64,000 bases of DNA from Paulinella micropora (GCA_009731375.1 BJOX01000030.1:828131-892130); one strand, 5' to 3'. Counted from the stretch's first letter, positions 11,113 through 21,630 are shown. Program-made: numbers and translations. The notes: generated from the letters alone by a model not told the origin.

Positions 11113-11586
11113 GTCGTAAACCTCCTGATCCCTAGGTCTGTCTTAGTACTTACATGCCAAAGGGACAAAGTGTTCCAAAAGCTGATGTTGTTCTTTGGAG
11201 CCTACAATGTAGTCTGCTGCTACATGTTGTAGAAACTCCCCAACAACCTTTCCTTCCAACGGTTGACAACACGGATCCCTGTAAGGATCATATGCCGTCG
11301 TCGTTGCCATGTTGATTTCCTAGGTGTCAAGGTCCAAGTTTCGAGATCAGGGTTCTTCCCTGTTTCTCAAAAACCCTCCTTACCACCTTTTCCCTTTTTC
11401 TTTGTTTTTAACGACTGAAAGCACTGTCTCACACAACCAGTACCCCCGTACTGTTTGTCGAGAAGCTACTTAACACTCTTGCCAAGGCACAGTCAACAAC
11501 AGTGACTGATTGCCCCCTAAGAGTGCGTCGTTCAAAATTCCTAATTTTGATTTTCCTGAGTTCGAAAAAGGCAAAGGGACTCCAAA
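11113..11586 (-). promoter_or_regulatory. Leader of the Ty3 element with primer-binding-site candidate
   Basis: About 470 bp of 5' untranslated leader lie between the 5' LTR and gag. Two bases after the LTR end, at about 11570-11584 on the minus strand, is TGGAGTCCCTTTGCC. It begins with the TGG expected of a site complementary to a tRNA 3' end, here ...GGGACUCCA. The tRNA was not identified. Confidence 0.55.
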
Positions 11587-12261
11587 TGTATTAAGACCGG
11601 AGGTCTACCCTTACGAGCTCAAAGAAAAGTAAAAATGGAATTTAATAATGAACACAACTGGTTCAAAGCTAGCCTCCACTTCTAAAATAGAAAGGGAAGT
11701 CAGATATGAACCCAAACAACAAGCCAAAGGGAAAACACCTGTCAAACCGGAGTGTCCCTATGACCCGGTCAACTGACACGATGCGTTACGTCCGTAACCT
11801 GCACAAATGCCAAAACATACCCTAAACAACAACCCATAAGTGCATTTTCCCTTATTTAGCCATAAATTCCCAGTCACGGGGAAAAAGCTAAATTTCACGG
11901 AAATTCCGTGACTTTTTTCCAAAACTTCAAACGGTTACTACATGTGCTGTAGAAGGATCGGTCAACGCTATTAATGTGGGAGGTTAATCAATATGAATGC
12001 TACACAATTGTGTAATCTGCATCCCAAAAACCTCAAGTGTAAAATCTAGATTTTAAGGTCCTATGGGATCCAAGCTTCCTATAGCTTTTCTCCCATATTC
12101 CTTATCCTAATACAACATTAAAACCTGATAAATTAATCAGAACAGGAAATGTAATAAGAATTCATCTTAAAATATATTTAATAACAAGAATTACTTCCAA
12201 GAGTAAATTCCCGTAAAGCCCTAATAGCGTTAAAACGATGTAGTATACCGTGGGTGTTACA
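11587..12261 (-). repeat. 5' LTR of the Ty3/gypsy element
   Basis: 675 bp matching 1315-2009, with about 20 bp missing relative to the other LTR. It presumably carries the promoter of the element. GATT follows at 12262-12265 and duplicates 1311-1314. Confidence 0.93.
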
Positions 12262-12748
12262 GATTTAATCAAAGTTTCAGGTTTACAGCAAATGCAATTT
12301 TTCCCTTCTCTATCAAGTTGCCTTTTTCCCATGATATACCGAAAACCGCCAATACGGTGAATTTTGGGGAACACAGTCAAGAGAACATAAAAATGACATT
12401 TGCCGTGCACTGCCGTGCATAGCCATTTGGCTCAGAAAGACTTTCCCAAATGAAAGTTCAGGACTTCCACTTGAACCAATGACTCGAACTTGAAGCCACC
12501 TTCAAGTACATTGTACATTTAACTTCAAGTGTCGCCTAACAGCTACTCACAATCTACGTTCAACCAAGATCGTACTTTGCAAACCAAGTCTGCAAACCAG
12601 TAGAAATCGATGTAAATAAACAAAGTGACCTCTCAGCTATTTACTGGTATTTTACCTACTCTCAGGAGTTAGGGCTGTTTGCAGCCATAGAGTCTTTTAA
12701 TAAGAGTTCGTTGTGTATTTATCCCTTGGGGTTGTATCCAAACTCACA
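12262..12748 (+). repeat. R repeat copy A, second part
   Basis: It continues the repeat broken at 1314. Position 12512-12520 (reverse complement AAATGTACAATG) is the intact target where the 3.7-kb transposon sits in copy B (53158-56893). The shared region ends at CTCACA, and a gag-like gene begins 346 bp downstream. I infer that R is the 5' LTR of that Gag-bearing element, but no primer binding site is evident after it. Confidence 0.7.
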
Positions 12749-13093
12749 ATTCAAATTTTCCTTTCAAGTGTAAATTGCACACACGAGTTTTGTGTGCTCT
12801 GTCGACAGATCGATTTGAAAGCACCTCCTACAAGGAAGGTACTACTCAACGAACGTGGAAGATCAGAGATCATCAAAAACCACATATGTGAGACAGATCG
12901 TTCACCTGTCCTTGCATTTTTGTGTCGTATTTCTGTTCTCCCACACTCTATGCAGTCGACCAACACACAGTATGTGTCTGGTTTTGTTTGTGTTAGGGTC
13001 ACCCCCTTATCACCCAGCAAGATCATCCTCTTTGCTGCTCATCGTGCTCTACAAGTGTACCAACGCTGCCTAGCCTACCCCTGGTGACGTGGA
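12749..13093 (+). other. Leader-like stretch upstream of gag-like ORFs
   Basis: Overlapping short ORFs are present but none resembles a known protein. By position this is the untranslated leader of the retroelement remnant. Confidence 0.4.
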
Positions 13094-13830
13094 ATGTTCG
13101 CCAACTCACGCCACGACGATCCCCTGTCGCGTATTCGGGAGCACAAGAGGAAATGCTTGGACCCTTTTACCATACTGGGCGTCTACCATGGTCTTCTGCC
13201 TTCTGAAAAGAAGTTTCTGAAGGAAGTGGAGGAAGGTAAGTCTACTCCTCTCACTACGGACCTCTCGTGGACGCAGTCAACGCAGTTCAAAGAGGATTTA
13301 TTCACCAACTACTCTGGCGAATACAGGAATGTTCTACTCAAGGCAATCAAGGACAAGCAAACAAATTTGCTTCATCTACCATTGGTACCGACACCATCCC
13401 TCACGCTGATGTGCAATCCCAACGTGACGGCCCACGACATCTACCAGGAGTATTTGGGACCTACAGGCTCTGCAGCTCAACAAGAGGCCTATTGGGTACT
13501 CTCATCCCTCTCGAGGCATATGTTACTCATTTACCCATTTCGACCCCGATGCCTGGAGCACCTGGATCACTTCATGGATTGGTACTTCCAGCCACTGCAA
13601 GCACCCCAGTTACCGTGCCTCCATCGACCCTGATTGGTTCGATGCCAGCAATAGCCCTGGGAAGTATTCCTCCGGGATCTACACCGCTGACTCACCCATC
13701 ACCGCGCCCCACTGCGCCTACTGCACCATCAACGGCTGCAACATCGCCCCACGTAGCTACCCCATCGATGGCCTTTACTCCAGTTACGATGCCCGCAGGT
13801 GCAACAGCAATAGCCCCTATTGGTAGGGTA
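13094..13830 (+). pseudogene. Decayed Gag-like region, N-terminal Cys-rich module
   Basis: Reading starts at ATG 13094 (MFANSRHDDPLSRIREHK). At about 13512-13545 it must switch frame to continue as HFDPDAWSTWITSW, DWFDASNSPGKYSSGIY and HCAYCTINGCN, before a TAG near 13830. The motif order (helical stretch with QQ-x-x-YW, then F-D-A-x-x..., G-I/L-Y/F-x, C-x-x-C...C) is the same as in the duplicated module of the minus-strand element at 62.0-63.0 kb, which supports common descent. The module has no known function. It is presumed structural Gag or RNA-binding. Confidence 0.55.
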
Positions 13831-14600
13831 CCTCCTATCACCCCTGTTGGTCTGTTTGCCCACCCTGGAAGTCTAGCAAGTGGAGCGACACCCCTGCCAC
13901 AGCGTGTACCGCATCCATCGCTGGCATCCATCGTGGCATCTCACCCACTTGCCCCATTGGTCAATCGAGCACTGTCCATGACCGACTCAGCTCTCACGTC
14001 ACCATTTCGACCGATAATTGGCTCTTTTGGACCCAGACCGGCTTTGGCTCCATTGACAGCAACTCCAACTGATTCATCAGGTTCAACCCTCGCTACATCG
14101 ACGCCGGCACGCCCAGCGGTTCGCATTACGCTGGGTACATCACTGCAAGGCAGCAGGATCACGTTGAGCCCTCTCTTCTCCATTACGGAAGAAGCTTCCC
14201 GGACTCAGCCCGCTGGTGGTACGATCCCCTCCGTGGAGGACCAAGGTGGAGCCCCTGTGACTGCAACAACCGGTAATGCAACAGTGGCGACTCCGGCTCC
14301 CGCGAGCTCGTCATCAAGCTCATCTTCAAGCCCGGCATCGAGCTCAACATCGAGCTCGCCTGCAGGTTCGTCACCTGATCCATCGTCTGGTACGACGATT
14401 TGCGATTCAGCCTACGGCCCCTTCGACGGAAAATGGCCCTCCGGGGACGACTACACCATCTACGCCATCCTCAGGGAACGAATCTTCGTCAGCATCGTCG
14501 ACAGCAAGAGTCCTGCGATCGGCCACCTTTGCAGGTATCCCACCCCGCACGCTACACATGATGGCCCGAGTCCGATCTCTCTTCTTGTTGACTCGCCCGC
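13831..14600 (+). other. Ser/Thr/Pro-rich or decayed linker of the retroelement
   Basis: One frame is open as a long Pro/Ala/Thr/Ser-rich chain including a poly-Ser run near 14300-14360. Another frame keeps aromatic-rich, more Gag-like patches (TDNWLFWTQTGFGSID) broken by stops. Which frame was original cannot be settled. The repetitive AGCTC/GAGCT bases underlie the Ser run. Confidence 0.4.
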
Positions 14601-15265
14601 CCACCGCGCCGGGACATGACGTTGCTACTCAAGCCCGCGACCTTGCATTCAACCTACAGTTGAACAACTTGTCAATGCTGTTGGCATGCAACCGCATCAT
14701 CGATACGGTGAACAAGTGGGGAGACATGACTGCAATGGCCCTCATGGACGAATACTGGACTCGGTACATTCGGGTCACTGACGAACGCACCCGCGTCTGG
14801 AGCATCATCCCGTACATGCTCATGGAATATTTCATGGAGCTGTTCAGGGGACGACTGGACAAGGGAGACACGAAGCGACCAGCTCTGCAAGCCCTCAAAC
14901 TTCGACGCTTCAAGAAGGAAAGTCTCGCAGGATATGTAAATCGTTGCATCACAAGCTACGAGACGGCCCATGCAGCTGGCTACCAGACAGCCGACTTCAA
15001 TCAAGTCCGCAATGTGTCTCGGATGCTTACGCCCATGGAACGAGAGCGATGGACCCTATACGCCACCGAGATATTCAACGCAATTGGTGTTGCATGGCCC
15101 CGCGATCTCACTGACCTTCTGCCCTGGACCAACTCCCTCGATCTCCATTGCATGGAAGAATATTGGCCCTGGATGGAAAGTACTACGAAGGCCTTCGTCG
15201 GCCGCCACATACAAGCGACTACGGGAGCGCCCTCCTCGTCCGACGCCTTCCACCTTCTCCCTTGA
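14276..15265 (+). CDS. gag: Gag capsid-like protein (retroelement)
   Basis: The reading frame is open for 329 codons, but only the part from about 14570 looks like protein. Its helical core includes MALMDEYWTRYIRV and the stretch KLRRFKKESLAGYVNRC, which resembles the Retrotrans_gag core (charged helix, then ...YVxRxxxxxxxAxxAGY). The stop is at 15265. The low-complexity 5' part is probably linker or shadow of another frame. No LTR of matching type is present upstream apart from R. Confidence 0.6.
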   Translation: MQQWRLRLPRARHQAHLQARHRAQHRARLQVRHLIHRLVRRFAIQPTAPSTENGPPGTTTPSTPSSGNESSSASSTARVLRSATFAGIPPRTLHMMARVRSLFLLTRPPTAPGHDVATQARDLAFNLQLNNLSMLLACNRIIDTVNKWGDMTAMALMDEYWTRYIRVTDERTRVWSIIPYMLMEYFMELFRGRLDKGDTKRPALQALKLRRFKKESLAGYVNRCITSYETAHAAGYQTADFNQVRNVSRMLTPMERERWTLYATEIFNAIGVAWPRDLTDLLPWTNSLDLHCMEEYWPWMESTTKAFVGRHIQATTGAPSSSDAFHLLP

Positions 15266-15760
15266 TTCAACCGTCAAGGTCGACACTCGTCAGAAGAAAC
15301 CGCGTAGGACGCAGCAGGAAAACAAGGAGAACAAACGCCCTCCTCGTCAGAAGCGCAAGGCTGACGCCATGTCGATGGCTCAACCGGCTGCATCACCGGA
15401 TCGTGGACGCCCCAACAAGCGGACTAAGACGGACAAACCAGCCCCGACTACGAAGAAGACGGCAACACGCCCACCCTTCACCAAGGCGAACGCGATTGCC
15501 ATCCCTTCGAAGAAATCGTGGATGGTTACGGCCGCCACCAAATCCGCCCCGACCTCGCCAAAGCGTCCACCCTTCACCGGGATTCCATGCGCCTACTGCA
15601 AGGAACATAACCAGTTCCTTAAGCCGAATCAGACCCCGTTAAGCACTCGCTTGAACAATGCAAGCTGCGACAACAGCGTTGTCAGGACGAAGGCAAGCAT
15701 TGCAACTGGAAGCCATCCTCGGCCGCCACGCGGAAGCAGCCACGGGCTCTCCACATGACG
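15266..15760 (+). pseudogene. Basic nucleocapsid-like segment
   Basis: A Lys/Arg/Pro-rich stretch (RPPRQKRKADAMSM, RPNKRTKTDKPAP) ends in a CAYCKEH cluster. In position and charge it resembles the RNA-binding tail of Gag between capsid and protease. It lies in a different frame from the capsid-like part, so a frameshift or a separate start is needed. No canonical CCHC knuckle is complete. Confidence 0.45.
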
Positions 15761-16447
15761 ACGCGCGCGGCGTCTCAGAAGTCACGACGTCTACTCCGCA
15801 TTTCTACGACCCCGACCGTCGTCTGCGGGAATATATACGTGCGCAAATCGTTGCGCCCGTCCCCGGAAGAAGACATCATCGGTAAGACTACATGCGTTCT
15901 AGACTCGGCCTGCAACTGCAAAGGCGTAGCCCTCCTCGACTGGGTAATACACCAAGGACTTGAGATCGTTTCGCTCCCACCCGTCGACGCACGCTCATCT
16001 GTGGGTGTTAAAGCCACTCTTTCTGAAGGCATTGAACTTTTCGTCTCGGCCACACCGTCGTCTCCGCTTCATGCCATCACGATATATATCTCGAGCCACC
16101 TTCCCGAAGGTATGAACCTGCTTCTTGCCAACGAGGTCTCGGCCCAGCTCAACCTCTCCATTGACGACGCGCAAGCGATTCGGCCCACGGACTACATGCC
16201 CCTGAAGCCGCCTTCCAAGCAAATCGTCTACGAGACGGAGTTCCATCTCTTCGAGACGCCACTTCAAGTCGGTGATTTACAACTTGCTACGGTTAGCTAC
16301 GACTTTCGCCCTACAACGTTGGCGAAAGAGACGTCCTACCCAATAGTCAAATTCAAAGAAATCATCGACCGCCGTCCCAAACTGCAGCTCCCTTCGAACT
16401 CCCACGACCTTCTGTCTACTTCGAACGCCCACCTCTATGGCCGCTAA
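15755..16447 (+). CDS. Retropepsin-like aspartic protease
   Basis: 230 codons from ATG 15755. VLDSACN at about residue 48 sits where retropepsins have hydrophobic-D-S/T-G-A, and LLLANEVSAQLNLSIDDA matches the later hydrophobic strand and loop (usually I-L-G-x-D/x-W/F-L). The G of the active triad is replaced by A, so activity is doubtful. It follows the Gag-like segments as in LTR elements. No reverse transcriptase follows it. Confidence 0.6.
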   Translation: MTTRAASQKSRRLLRISTTPTVVCGNIYVRKSLRPSPEEDIIGKTTCVLDSACNCKGVALLDWVIHQGLEIVSLPPVDARSSVGVKATLSEGIELFVSATPSSPLHAITIYISSHLPEGMNLLLANEVSAQLNLSIDDAQAIRPTDYMPLKPPSKQIVYETEFHLFETPLQVGDLQLATVSYDFRPTTLAKETSYPIVKFKEIIDRRPKLQLPSNSHDLLSTSNAHLYGR

Positions 16448-16459
16448 GCCAACCTGTTC

Positions 16460-17065
16460 ATGTCTTCACGTAAAAGAAGACCTTGCGACGGCAACGTCGA
16501 ATGGCCGGATCGCAAAGAAGAAGAGGATGAAGACGAAGACGAAGAGGCCAGTGAAGAGGTCGAGGAGGTCGAGGAGCAAGACAAAGAGGCAGCTGAAGCA
16601 GCTGAGGACGACGAAAAAGGCTACGACGACGTCGATTCTGAAGAAGAAGACGAAGAAGAAGTCGAACTGACAGTCGAAGTGGTCGAAAACGAGAGCGAAC
16701 GGGACAGCGAGAGCCAAGCCAGCCATCCTACGCCCTCGCAAACTCAACACGTCACCCATCGCGCCCGTCGCGGAAATTTGGAATCGAAGAGACCGGATAC
16801 TCCTCCTTCCAAACGACAGAAACTGGAGGCATCCCAACTCCAGAGGAGTCTCCAGCTTCAGCTGCTGCGACAGCCACGCCTTCCACGAGTGGATCGGCCC
16901 AGGGATGGAAAGACACGCCTCCCTCTCAAGTGGGAAATACACCGAATGCCTCTCAGATTGGAGTTAACCCTTGGCGTCTACCAGCTTAGAAAAGGGAAGA
17001 TGCACTGGCACGACAATACCTCGCTCAACTTCGAGGCAAGCCTTCGAATACGAGACGCTCCTTGA
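16460..17065 (+). CDS. Acidic Glu/Asp-rich ORF, unknown
   Basis: 201 codons starting MSSRKRRPCDG. Residues about 20-90 are almost all Glu and Asp, with little other complexity, and the rest is Arg/Gln/Leu-rich. It follows the protease-like ORF by 12 bp. It has no recognised domain. It may be a spacer protein or merely an open frame in purine-rich repeat. Confidence 0.35.
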   Translation: MSSRKRRPCDGNVEWPDRKEEEDEDEDEEASEEVEEVEEQDKEAAEAAEDDEKGYDDVDSEEEDEEEVELTVEVVENESERDSESQASHPTPSQTQHVTHRARRGNLESKRPDTPPSKRQKLEASQLQRSLQLQLLRQPRLPRVDRPRDGKTRLPLKWEIHRMPLRLELTLGVYQLRKGKMHWHDNTSLNFEASLRIRDAP

Positions 17066-17536
17066 GCTATCTGGCATCATCATCATCATCATCATCATTA
17101 TCATCGTCATCATCATCGTCAGTGCCGTCCGACCTTGACTACGCCATCTACGGCCGCCTCTTTGGCGCTCCCTCAAGCTCAGTCTTCGTCATCGTCGTCG
17201 TCATCGGCACTACGAGTGGCGGCGCCTGCGATCGCAGATTGTATGGCGGCAAGACCAATAAGCGACGGCCTTGCTCGTGACCTCAAACAGGATCAGGGAT
17301 CACCAGTTCCTCGATTGCCGCTCCAGACCGAAGCACGTGCTCCGGCCCCGGGCCCCGAACCCGACAGCCGAGGCAGCCGAGCCATCCCCCATAGGAAGTG
17401 TTCGGCCCATTAGCATAAGCATCCGACTACGGAGGGCCACTAGGCCGGCCCGGGCTGCAAACGTGACCCCATTGTCGGACGCGGCCCCCTACACGAATAC
17501 CCGAGCCGCAGACTCGCGGGATTCAAAGCACCGCCA
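17066..17536 (+). repeat. ATC-type microsatellites and low-complexity spacer
   Basis: Short (ATC)n/(CGT)n runs at 17075-17125 and 17180-17210 lie in GC-rich sequence. Open frames here are Ser- or Pro-rich without family resemblance. Confidence 0.5.
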
Positions 17537-18655
17537 ATGACACCAAACGTCCGTCGTGCAATCGGAGATCCCTTTCAACTTCGACGAACCGAAGTCCTGA
17601 CTCCAGTCCCCACTCTACGCGCGGGCCAGGCCCCACAAATGACGTATAAGGAGGTCCGACTGGTACCATTCGTATGGATGCCTCCACGCTGTATCCCCGA
17701 ACGCAAAGAAGAGGAAAAGGCCTTTACTACGGACGAGGACTTGTGGATCGTCAAGGAAGTATACGCGAACTACTTCCCGACCATGGGATCCGTTTGCTTT
17801 GTGGGCACATACCCCAGATGTCCACACCTCGGTTATTGGGTCCCGGAACAAATGATCACTAGCCAAGGATTATGGCCCGACAACGTCACTCCAGAAAGAC
17901 GCGACGGTTGGGACTACCCTCGAGTGGAACGATCATTGCTGCGCACGGCAGAAAACGCCCGTGGGACCTACCAAATCCCGCCACCAGAAAATGACATCCA
18001 CTGGAGATGTGCGGAGCAGATGGTCTTCCCGTACACGGACCACTACAACTTTATCGCACACCCGCTCCTGGCGCGAACTTTTCTCCCATGGACTGCATCA
18101 CCGAACCCGGCTTCGAGCTCATCCTCGAGTTCGTCCATGAGCGCCTCGTCAAGCTCATCAGCAAGCTCATCATCGAGCACAACTTCGAGCACAACTTCGA
18201 GCACAACTTCGAGCACAACTTCGAGCACAACTTCGAGCACAACTTCAAGTTCGTCCTCGAGCTCGACATCGAGCTCGTCGCCCACTACGGTGCCTCCACG
18301 CACCCGGGAAAGTCAGATCTACTTACGTACTGACCCTCGCCAGATGTATGGGAACACCCCTTGGGGTGGCTCTGATATCGAATTTGGTCATGCCACGTAC
18401 GGCCTCAGTCGTGACAAACCTACGCTTCTCATGCAACGCTACTGGCCTCCTCGCAACATACCTCATGAGATGGACCATTCGACATTCTCCGACTTCACGT
18501 TGGGAATGGGTCTTATCGACGGCGGCACGACTGCAAGACACGGCGTCGTCAACACGGAAGCCCTCTGCCTAGTCAGAGTTAAACGCGTACGCCAACGCCT
18601 CCTTCAGGACGAAACAGTGGTCCAGGAGGTACCCGCACGAACAGAAGCGGCCTAA
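17537..18655 (+). CDS. Unrecognised retroelement protein with Ser/Thr repeat
   Basis: 372 codons from ATG 17537. An N-terminal part with Trp, Tyr, Cys and His (MGSVCFVGTYPRCPHLGYW, then DIHWRCAEQM) is followed by a poly-Ser/Thr tract at about 18110-18260. That tract is encoded by an ACTTCGAGCACA-type 12-bp repeat. The C-terminal part has PWGGSDIEFGHATYGLS. It runs into the next ORF with the stop at 18655. The balanced amino-acid composition outside the repeat suggests real coding. No family is recognised. Confidence 0.55.
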   Translation: MTPNVRRAIGDPFQLRRTEVLTPVPTLRAGQAPQMTYKEVRLVPFVWMPPRCIPERKEEEKAFTTDEDLWIVKEVYANYFPTMGSVCFVGTYPRCPHLGYWVPEQMITSQGLWPDNVTPERRDGWDYPRVERSLLRTAENARGTYQIPPPENDIHWRCAEQMVFPYTDHYNFIAHPLLARTFLPWTASPNPASSSSSSSSMSASSSSSASSSSSTTSSTTSSTTSSTTSSTTSSTTSSSSSSSTSSSSPTTVPPRTRESQIYLRTDPRQMYGNTPWGGSDIEFGHATYGLSRDKPTLLMQRYWPPRNIPHEMDHSTFSDFTLGMGLIDGGTTARHGVVNTEALCLVRVKRVRQRLLQDETVVQEVPARTEAA

Positions 18656-20403
18656 TGACCCGCCACAAGTCAGGGATCTGGCGTATCAGCATCACCGCTG
18701 CCCGCCGCCTGAGACGACTGCGCACTGGGGCCGGGACGAAGTCTTCACTGCATACTTCCATGCTTCCGATAATATATTCGGAGTGTATGGGCCGATCGGC
18801 CGACCGATCTACGTCTATTCCGAACGTGGTCCGATACCACTGCGGTCATAAAAGTGTGGCACTCGGGGTGCTCAGGCCCTACCGCATCGACACCGCCACG
18901 ATGTTGAGAGGTATGGAGCTACACTTGCTACAGCCCCCGGAAAAGGAAAGGGAGGAGTACGAGAAACCGGTGAGCTACGCGTATGATCCGATGACGCGTA
19001 GAATACATCGGATCTACCCACCTTATCCTGATATCACGGATGCGGAGCGCAGGTTAAGGCTGCAATGCCCGGCGCTCGCGCACACAGCTAATTACAGAAC
19101 GTACCCGTTCAAACCATCTCAGGAACCGTATCGGATGCGGCTGGTGGGTAATCAGGTTAATTGGGTCCCAGACCCACACTTGTTTGAGAAAAGCCCTCGC
19201 AAGGTTAACCTACCACCACCTCCACCACCGGCGAGGGATGAACGGGGCTTTCCGACATCAAATCCGTCCGCGAGGTATATTCCCACGGAGAAGGATAATG
19301 TCCTACGAGTGCAGTGTGAGGGCATGAAACGACACGGAGGGGTATACCCCAGATGCTCTCGGACATGGCACCTCACAGAAAGACCGTACATGTCGCCGGA
19401 GCGATATGGGCCCTACCGATGCCCGGATCACGCATACAACACACAATTGAAGGCCAGCGTGACACCATCACCGGTCTACAACCCACAATTGCGTAGGTGG
19501 CATATACGCCAGAACCCGTTACCGGGGATCGCCCCGCACACGCATGTGGCTGCTGACTTCGCCGAGAAACTTACGAAACACCTGTTCGAGCAAGCCAAGT
19601 CGCTGCCGGGATGGGTGGGATTGACTGATCATCAGCGAGCGCACACACTTCGATACTACGGTATCTCGAAAGTGCCGAGACAGCTGCTCGAGCAATATGA
19701 GTTCCGACTGTTGCAGTGGTCGCAGGAGCAAATAATGCTTACTACAGACTGCTCGACGTGTCAGATATCCCACTGCCTGCGGAGGTTCAGGCATACAGAG
19801 CCTACTACCTTCGGGACAGACACGACAACCCTTGGGACCTGGGGTTTGAAGAGAATGTACTCGCGCATTATTATTCTAAGGAAGGTTTTAGGCATACCCA
19901 CGCCTCTTCCTCCTATGCAGGCCGCGGGGCATACGACACCGCATACCTGCGCGTTTCCGAGGTGCGGCTCGGTTGCGACAGCAGTATACATACGGTTCCA
20001 GAAGGAGCACCGACTCTCATACCTGCTTGCAATCCCACTGCAGTTGAAGAGGAGCGGCGACCCAGAAACATCCCGCATCGCCAATCAGTTGGTCGACCCT
20101 GACGAGAACGTACCCAACACGTATCGGGCCCGAATACAAGGCTTCGAGAATTGGGGTAGACGACTCAAGGCACAAGACAGACTCGGTTGGGACAGAGTTA
20201 TTCAGAATGATGAGTTCCGATGGCACAGGCGGACTCAGGAACTAGACTATATCTACCACTATCGACATGAGTGGCCGTACTGGAGACAACAGTACGAATA
20301 CCAGCTGGTGGGAATCATCAGAGACCTTTACCCAGGCATGGGATATACTGCGCCACAGTATTCGGTAGTCGGCGAGGGCCTTGAAAAAACGCCTGGACCG
20401 TGA
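18655..20403 (+). CDS. Unrecognised protein with several Cys/His clusters; two apparent frame switches
   Basis: 582 codons from ATG 18655. It has Cys/His groups (RYHCGHKS; CEGMKRHGGVYPRC followed by YRCPDH), which could bind zinc, and a Pro run. Between about 19740 and 20060 the +1 frame is clearly more protein-like (LLDVSDIPLPAEVQAYRAYY, then WDLGFEENVLAHYYSKEGF). After that the first frame resumes (RARIQGFENWGRRLKAQDR). Two compensating indels, or an assembly error, are likely. It ends just upstream of a PPT and LTR, so I place it in the same element. Function unknown. Confidence 0.55.
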   Translation: MTRHKSGIWRISITAARRLRRLRTGAGTKSSLHTSMLPIIYSECMGRSADRSTSIPNVVRYHCGHKSVALGVLRPYRIDTATMLRGMELHLLQPPEKEREEYEKPVSYAYDPMTRRIHRIYPPYPDITDAERRLRLQCPALAHTANYRTYPFKPSQEPYRMRLVGNQVNWVPDPHLFEKSPRKVNLPPPPPPARDERGFPTSNPSARYIPTEKDNVLRVQCEGMKRHGGVYPRCSRTWHLTERPYMSPERYGPYRCPDHAYNTQLKASVTPSPVYNPQLRRWHIRQNPLPGIAPHTHVAADFAEKLTKHLFEQAKSLPGWVGLTDHQRAHTLRYYGISKVPRQLLEQYEFRLLQWSQEQIMLTTDCSTCQISHCLRRFRHTEPTTFGTDTTTLGTWGLKRMYSRIIILRKVLGIPTPLPPMQAAGHTTPHTCAFPRCGSVATAVYIRFQKEHRLSYLLAIPLQLKRSGDPETSRIANQLVDPDENVPNTYRARIQGFENWGRRLKAQDRLGWDRVIQNDEFRWHRRTQELDYIYHYRHEWPYWRQQYEYQLVGIIRDLYPGMGYTAPQYSVVGEGLEKTPGP

Positions 20404-21245
20404 AATTGACAGACCAGCGGAAGATCAACCCGCCTGGAGGTGGTAACCACCATCGCCGTCTAGCAAAGAGGATTTCATAAACTACCTCAAGCACGAATGC
20501 TCCGACTACTAAGCATAGAAGCGTTTTGAGACCCAGTTCAGTGGGTTGTACATATCACTAGACACTTCTACCTTCGCCTCAGCGAAGTAGACACTTGCCG
20601 GGTGGCAATAAGAAAATGTCTGCAGACAACCAAACCAAACAAACAACGCCTAATACGCCAACTGCACCCTTGACACTGGCATAGCGCCCGTTCATTCCAA
20701 CAATGGACGAGGTTGCCTGGAGGTTTTCTTCAATTCAGATGAAAACTTCTCGGTAATCTCAGGATCACAGATCCTCGCGGCACTGGCATCTGAGGGTCAT
20801 AGACCCGGGGAAGCACGGCGGAAGGACACGGCGAACGGGATGGTACGACTGTAACATGGTCATACCGTTGTACGTCTATGGCAGATCGCCATAGAAGGGG
20901 GGAGGAAATAGTTCAAAATCATGATCCAAATTGTAATTTGAAATCGAAAATCTCCAAACTCAAATTTGCATTTTGTAAGCACATGACGTACAACGGGAAT
21001 GAAGGGCAGAGCCCAACGGTCACTCGAGTCTATTTAGCTCTATTCTTCAAGGAAAGATGATTAGAGCTATGTAGAGTTGGAACAAGACTACGGCTCACGG
21101 GCTGATAGTGGTCGCTCAATGGTGTGGCTCCACAGGAGCCGGACATTCATGAGGAAACGGACCCGGAGAGTAAGCTCTCCACCAACGATATTTACCAATC
21201 TACCCCTATTAAATACGGTTCCCGTATAAAACGGGGAGGGGGGAT
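20404..21245 (+). other. 3' untranslated region and polypurine tract
   Basis: About 840 bp without a convincing ORF. Two G-rich purine runs occur, at 20896-20911 and at 21232-21245 (ACGGGGAGGGGGGAT). The second directly abuts the TG of the LTR at 21246, as a polypurine tract should. A TATAAAAC sequence lies just before it. Confidence 0.6.
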
Positions 21246-21630
21246 TGTAAGCGCAGATAGGTAAATATGCGACCTTTTCTTATACCCCTATACACAGTGA
21301 TGTATCATAGTAGATGAGCTATATCTCCTTAAGATATGGTTATATCTGTTTTTATTTATATTCTTTTGAGCCGGTTGAAAACGATAATATTAAGATATAT
21401 ATCCGGTACTACTTTTTAAGCTGGATAATATTATCGTTAGGGGCTGACATTGGGAAATTGCTTTCTGTTTCCTTTTTGTTGCTTGCTCTGACAGTCTCCT
21501 ACATTTTCCGCCATACTGGTTTCCTCTCTTTTGTAGAGGAGGAAGATTAGGTTATTTTCAGAGTGCTTTGGAATTGGAAGGATAAATACCCCGGCTTACA
21601 TTAAATAATATCTTTTGATTATAACCGACA
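21246..21630 (+). repeat. LTR (3') of the 12.7-21 kb element, 385-bp type
   Basis: It starts TGTAAGCGCAG and ends ACCGACA, giving TG...CA ends. A diverged copy lies inverted at 41982-42362. No matching 5' LTR is present upstream of the gag-like ORFs, where R stands instead. Confidence 0.75.

Larger units (their letters stand above)
1315..12261 (-). mobile_element. Ty3/gypsy LTR retrotransposon, nearly complete
   Basis: A 10.9-kb element on the minus strand with the order 5' LTR, PBS-like site, gag, pol, PPT, 3' LTR. The LTRs begin TGTAACACCC and end TAATACA. They differ by scattered substitutions and a roughly 20-bp indel, so insertion is fairly recent but not brand new. The target site duplication is GATT, confirmed by the empty site at 57.1 kb. 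Pol is open through reverse transcriptase, RNase H and integrase in the Ty3 order. Gag carries a frameshift and a stop, so this copy is probably not autonomous. A 10-N gap lies in pol at 3140-3149. Confidence 0.95.

Noticed and set aside
12262-21630. Partner relationship between the 12.7-21 kb and 57.8-64 kb elements as one autonomous/non-autonomous pair
   Set aside because: They share R and a Gag-like module, but the 3' LTR of the first is of a different type, so a single family is not supported.
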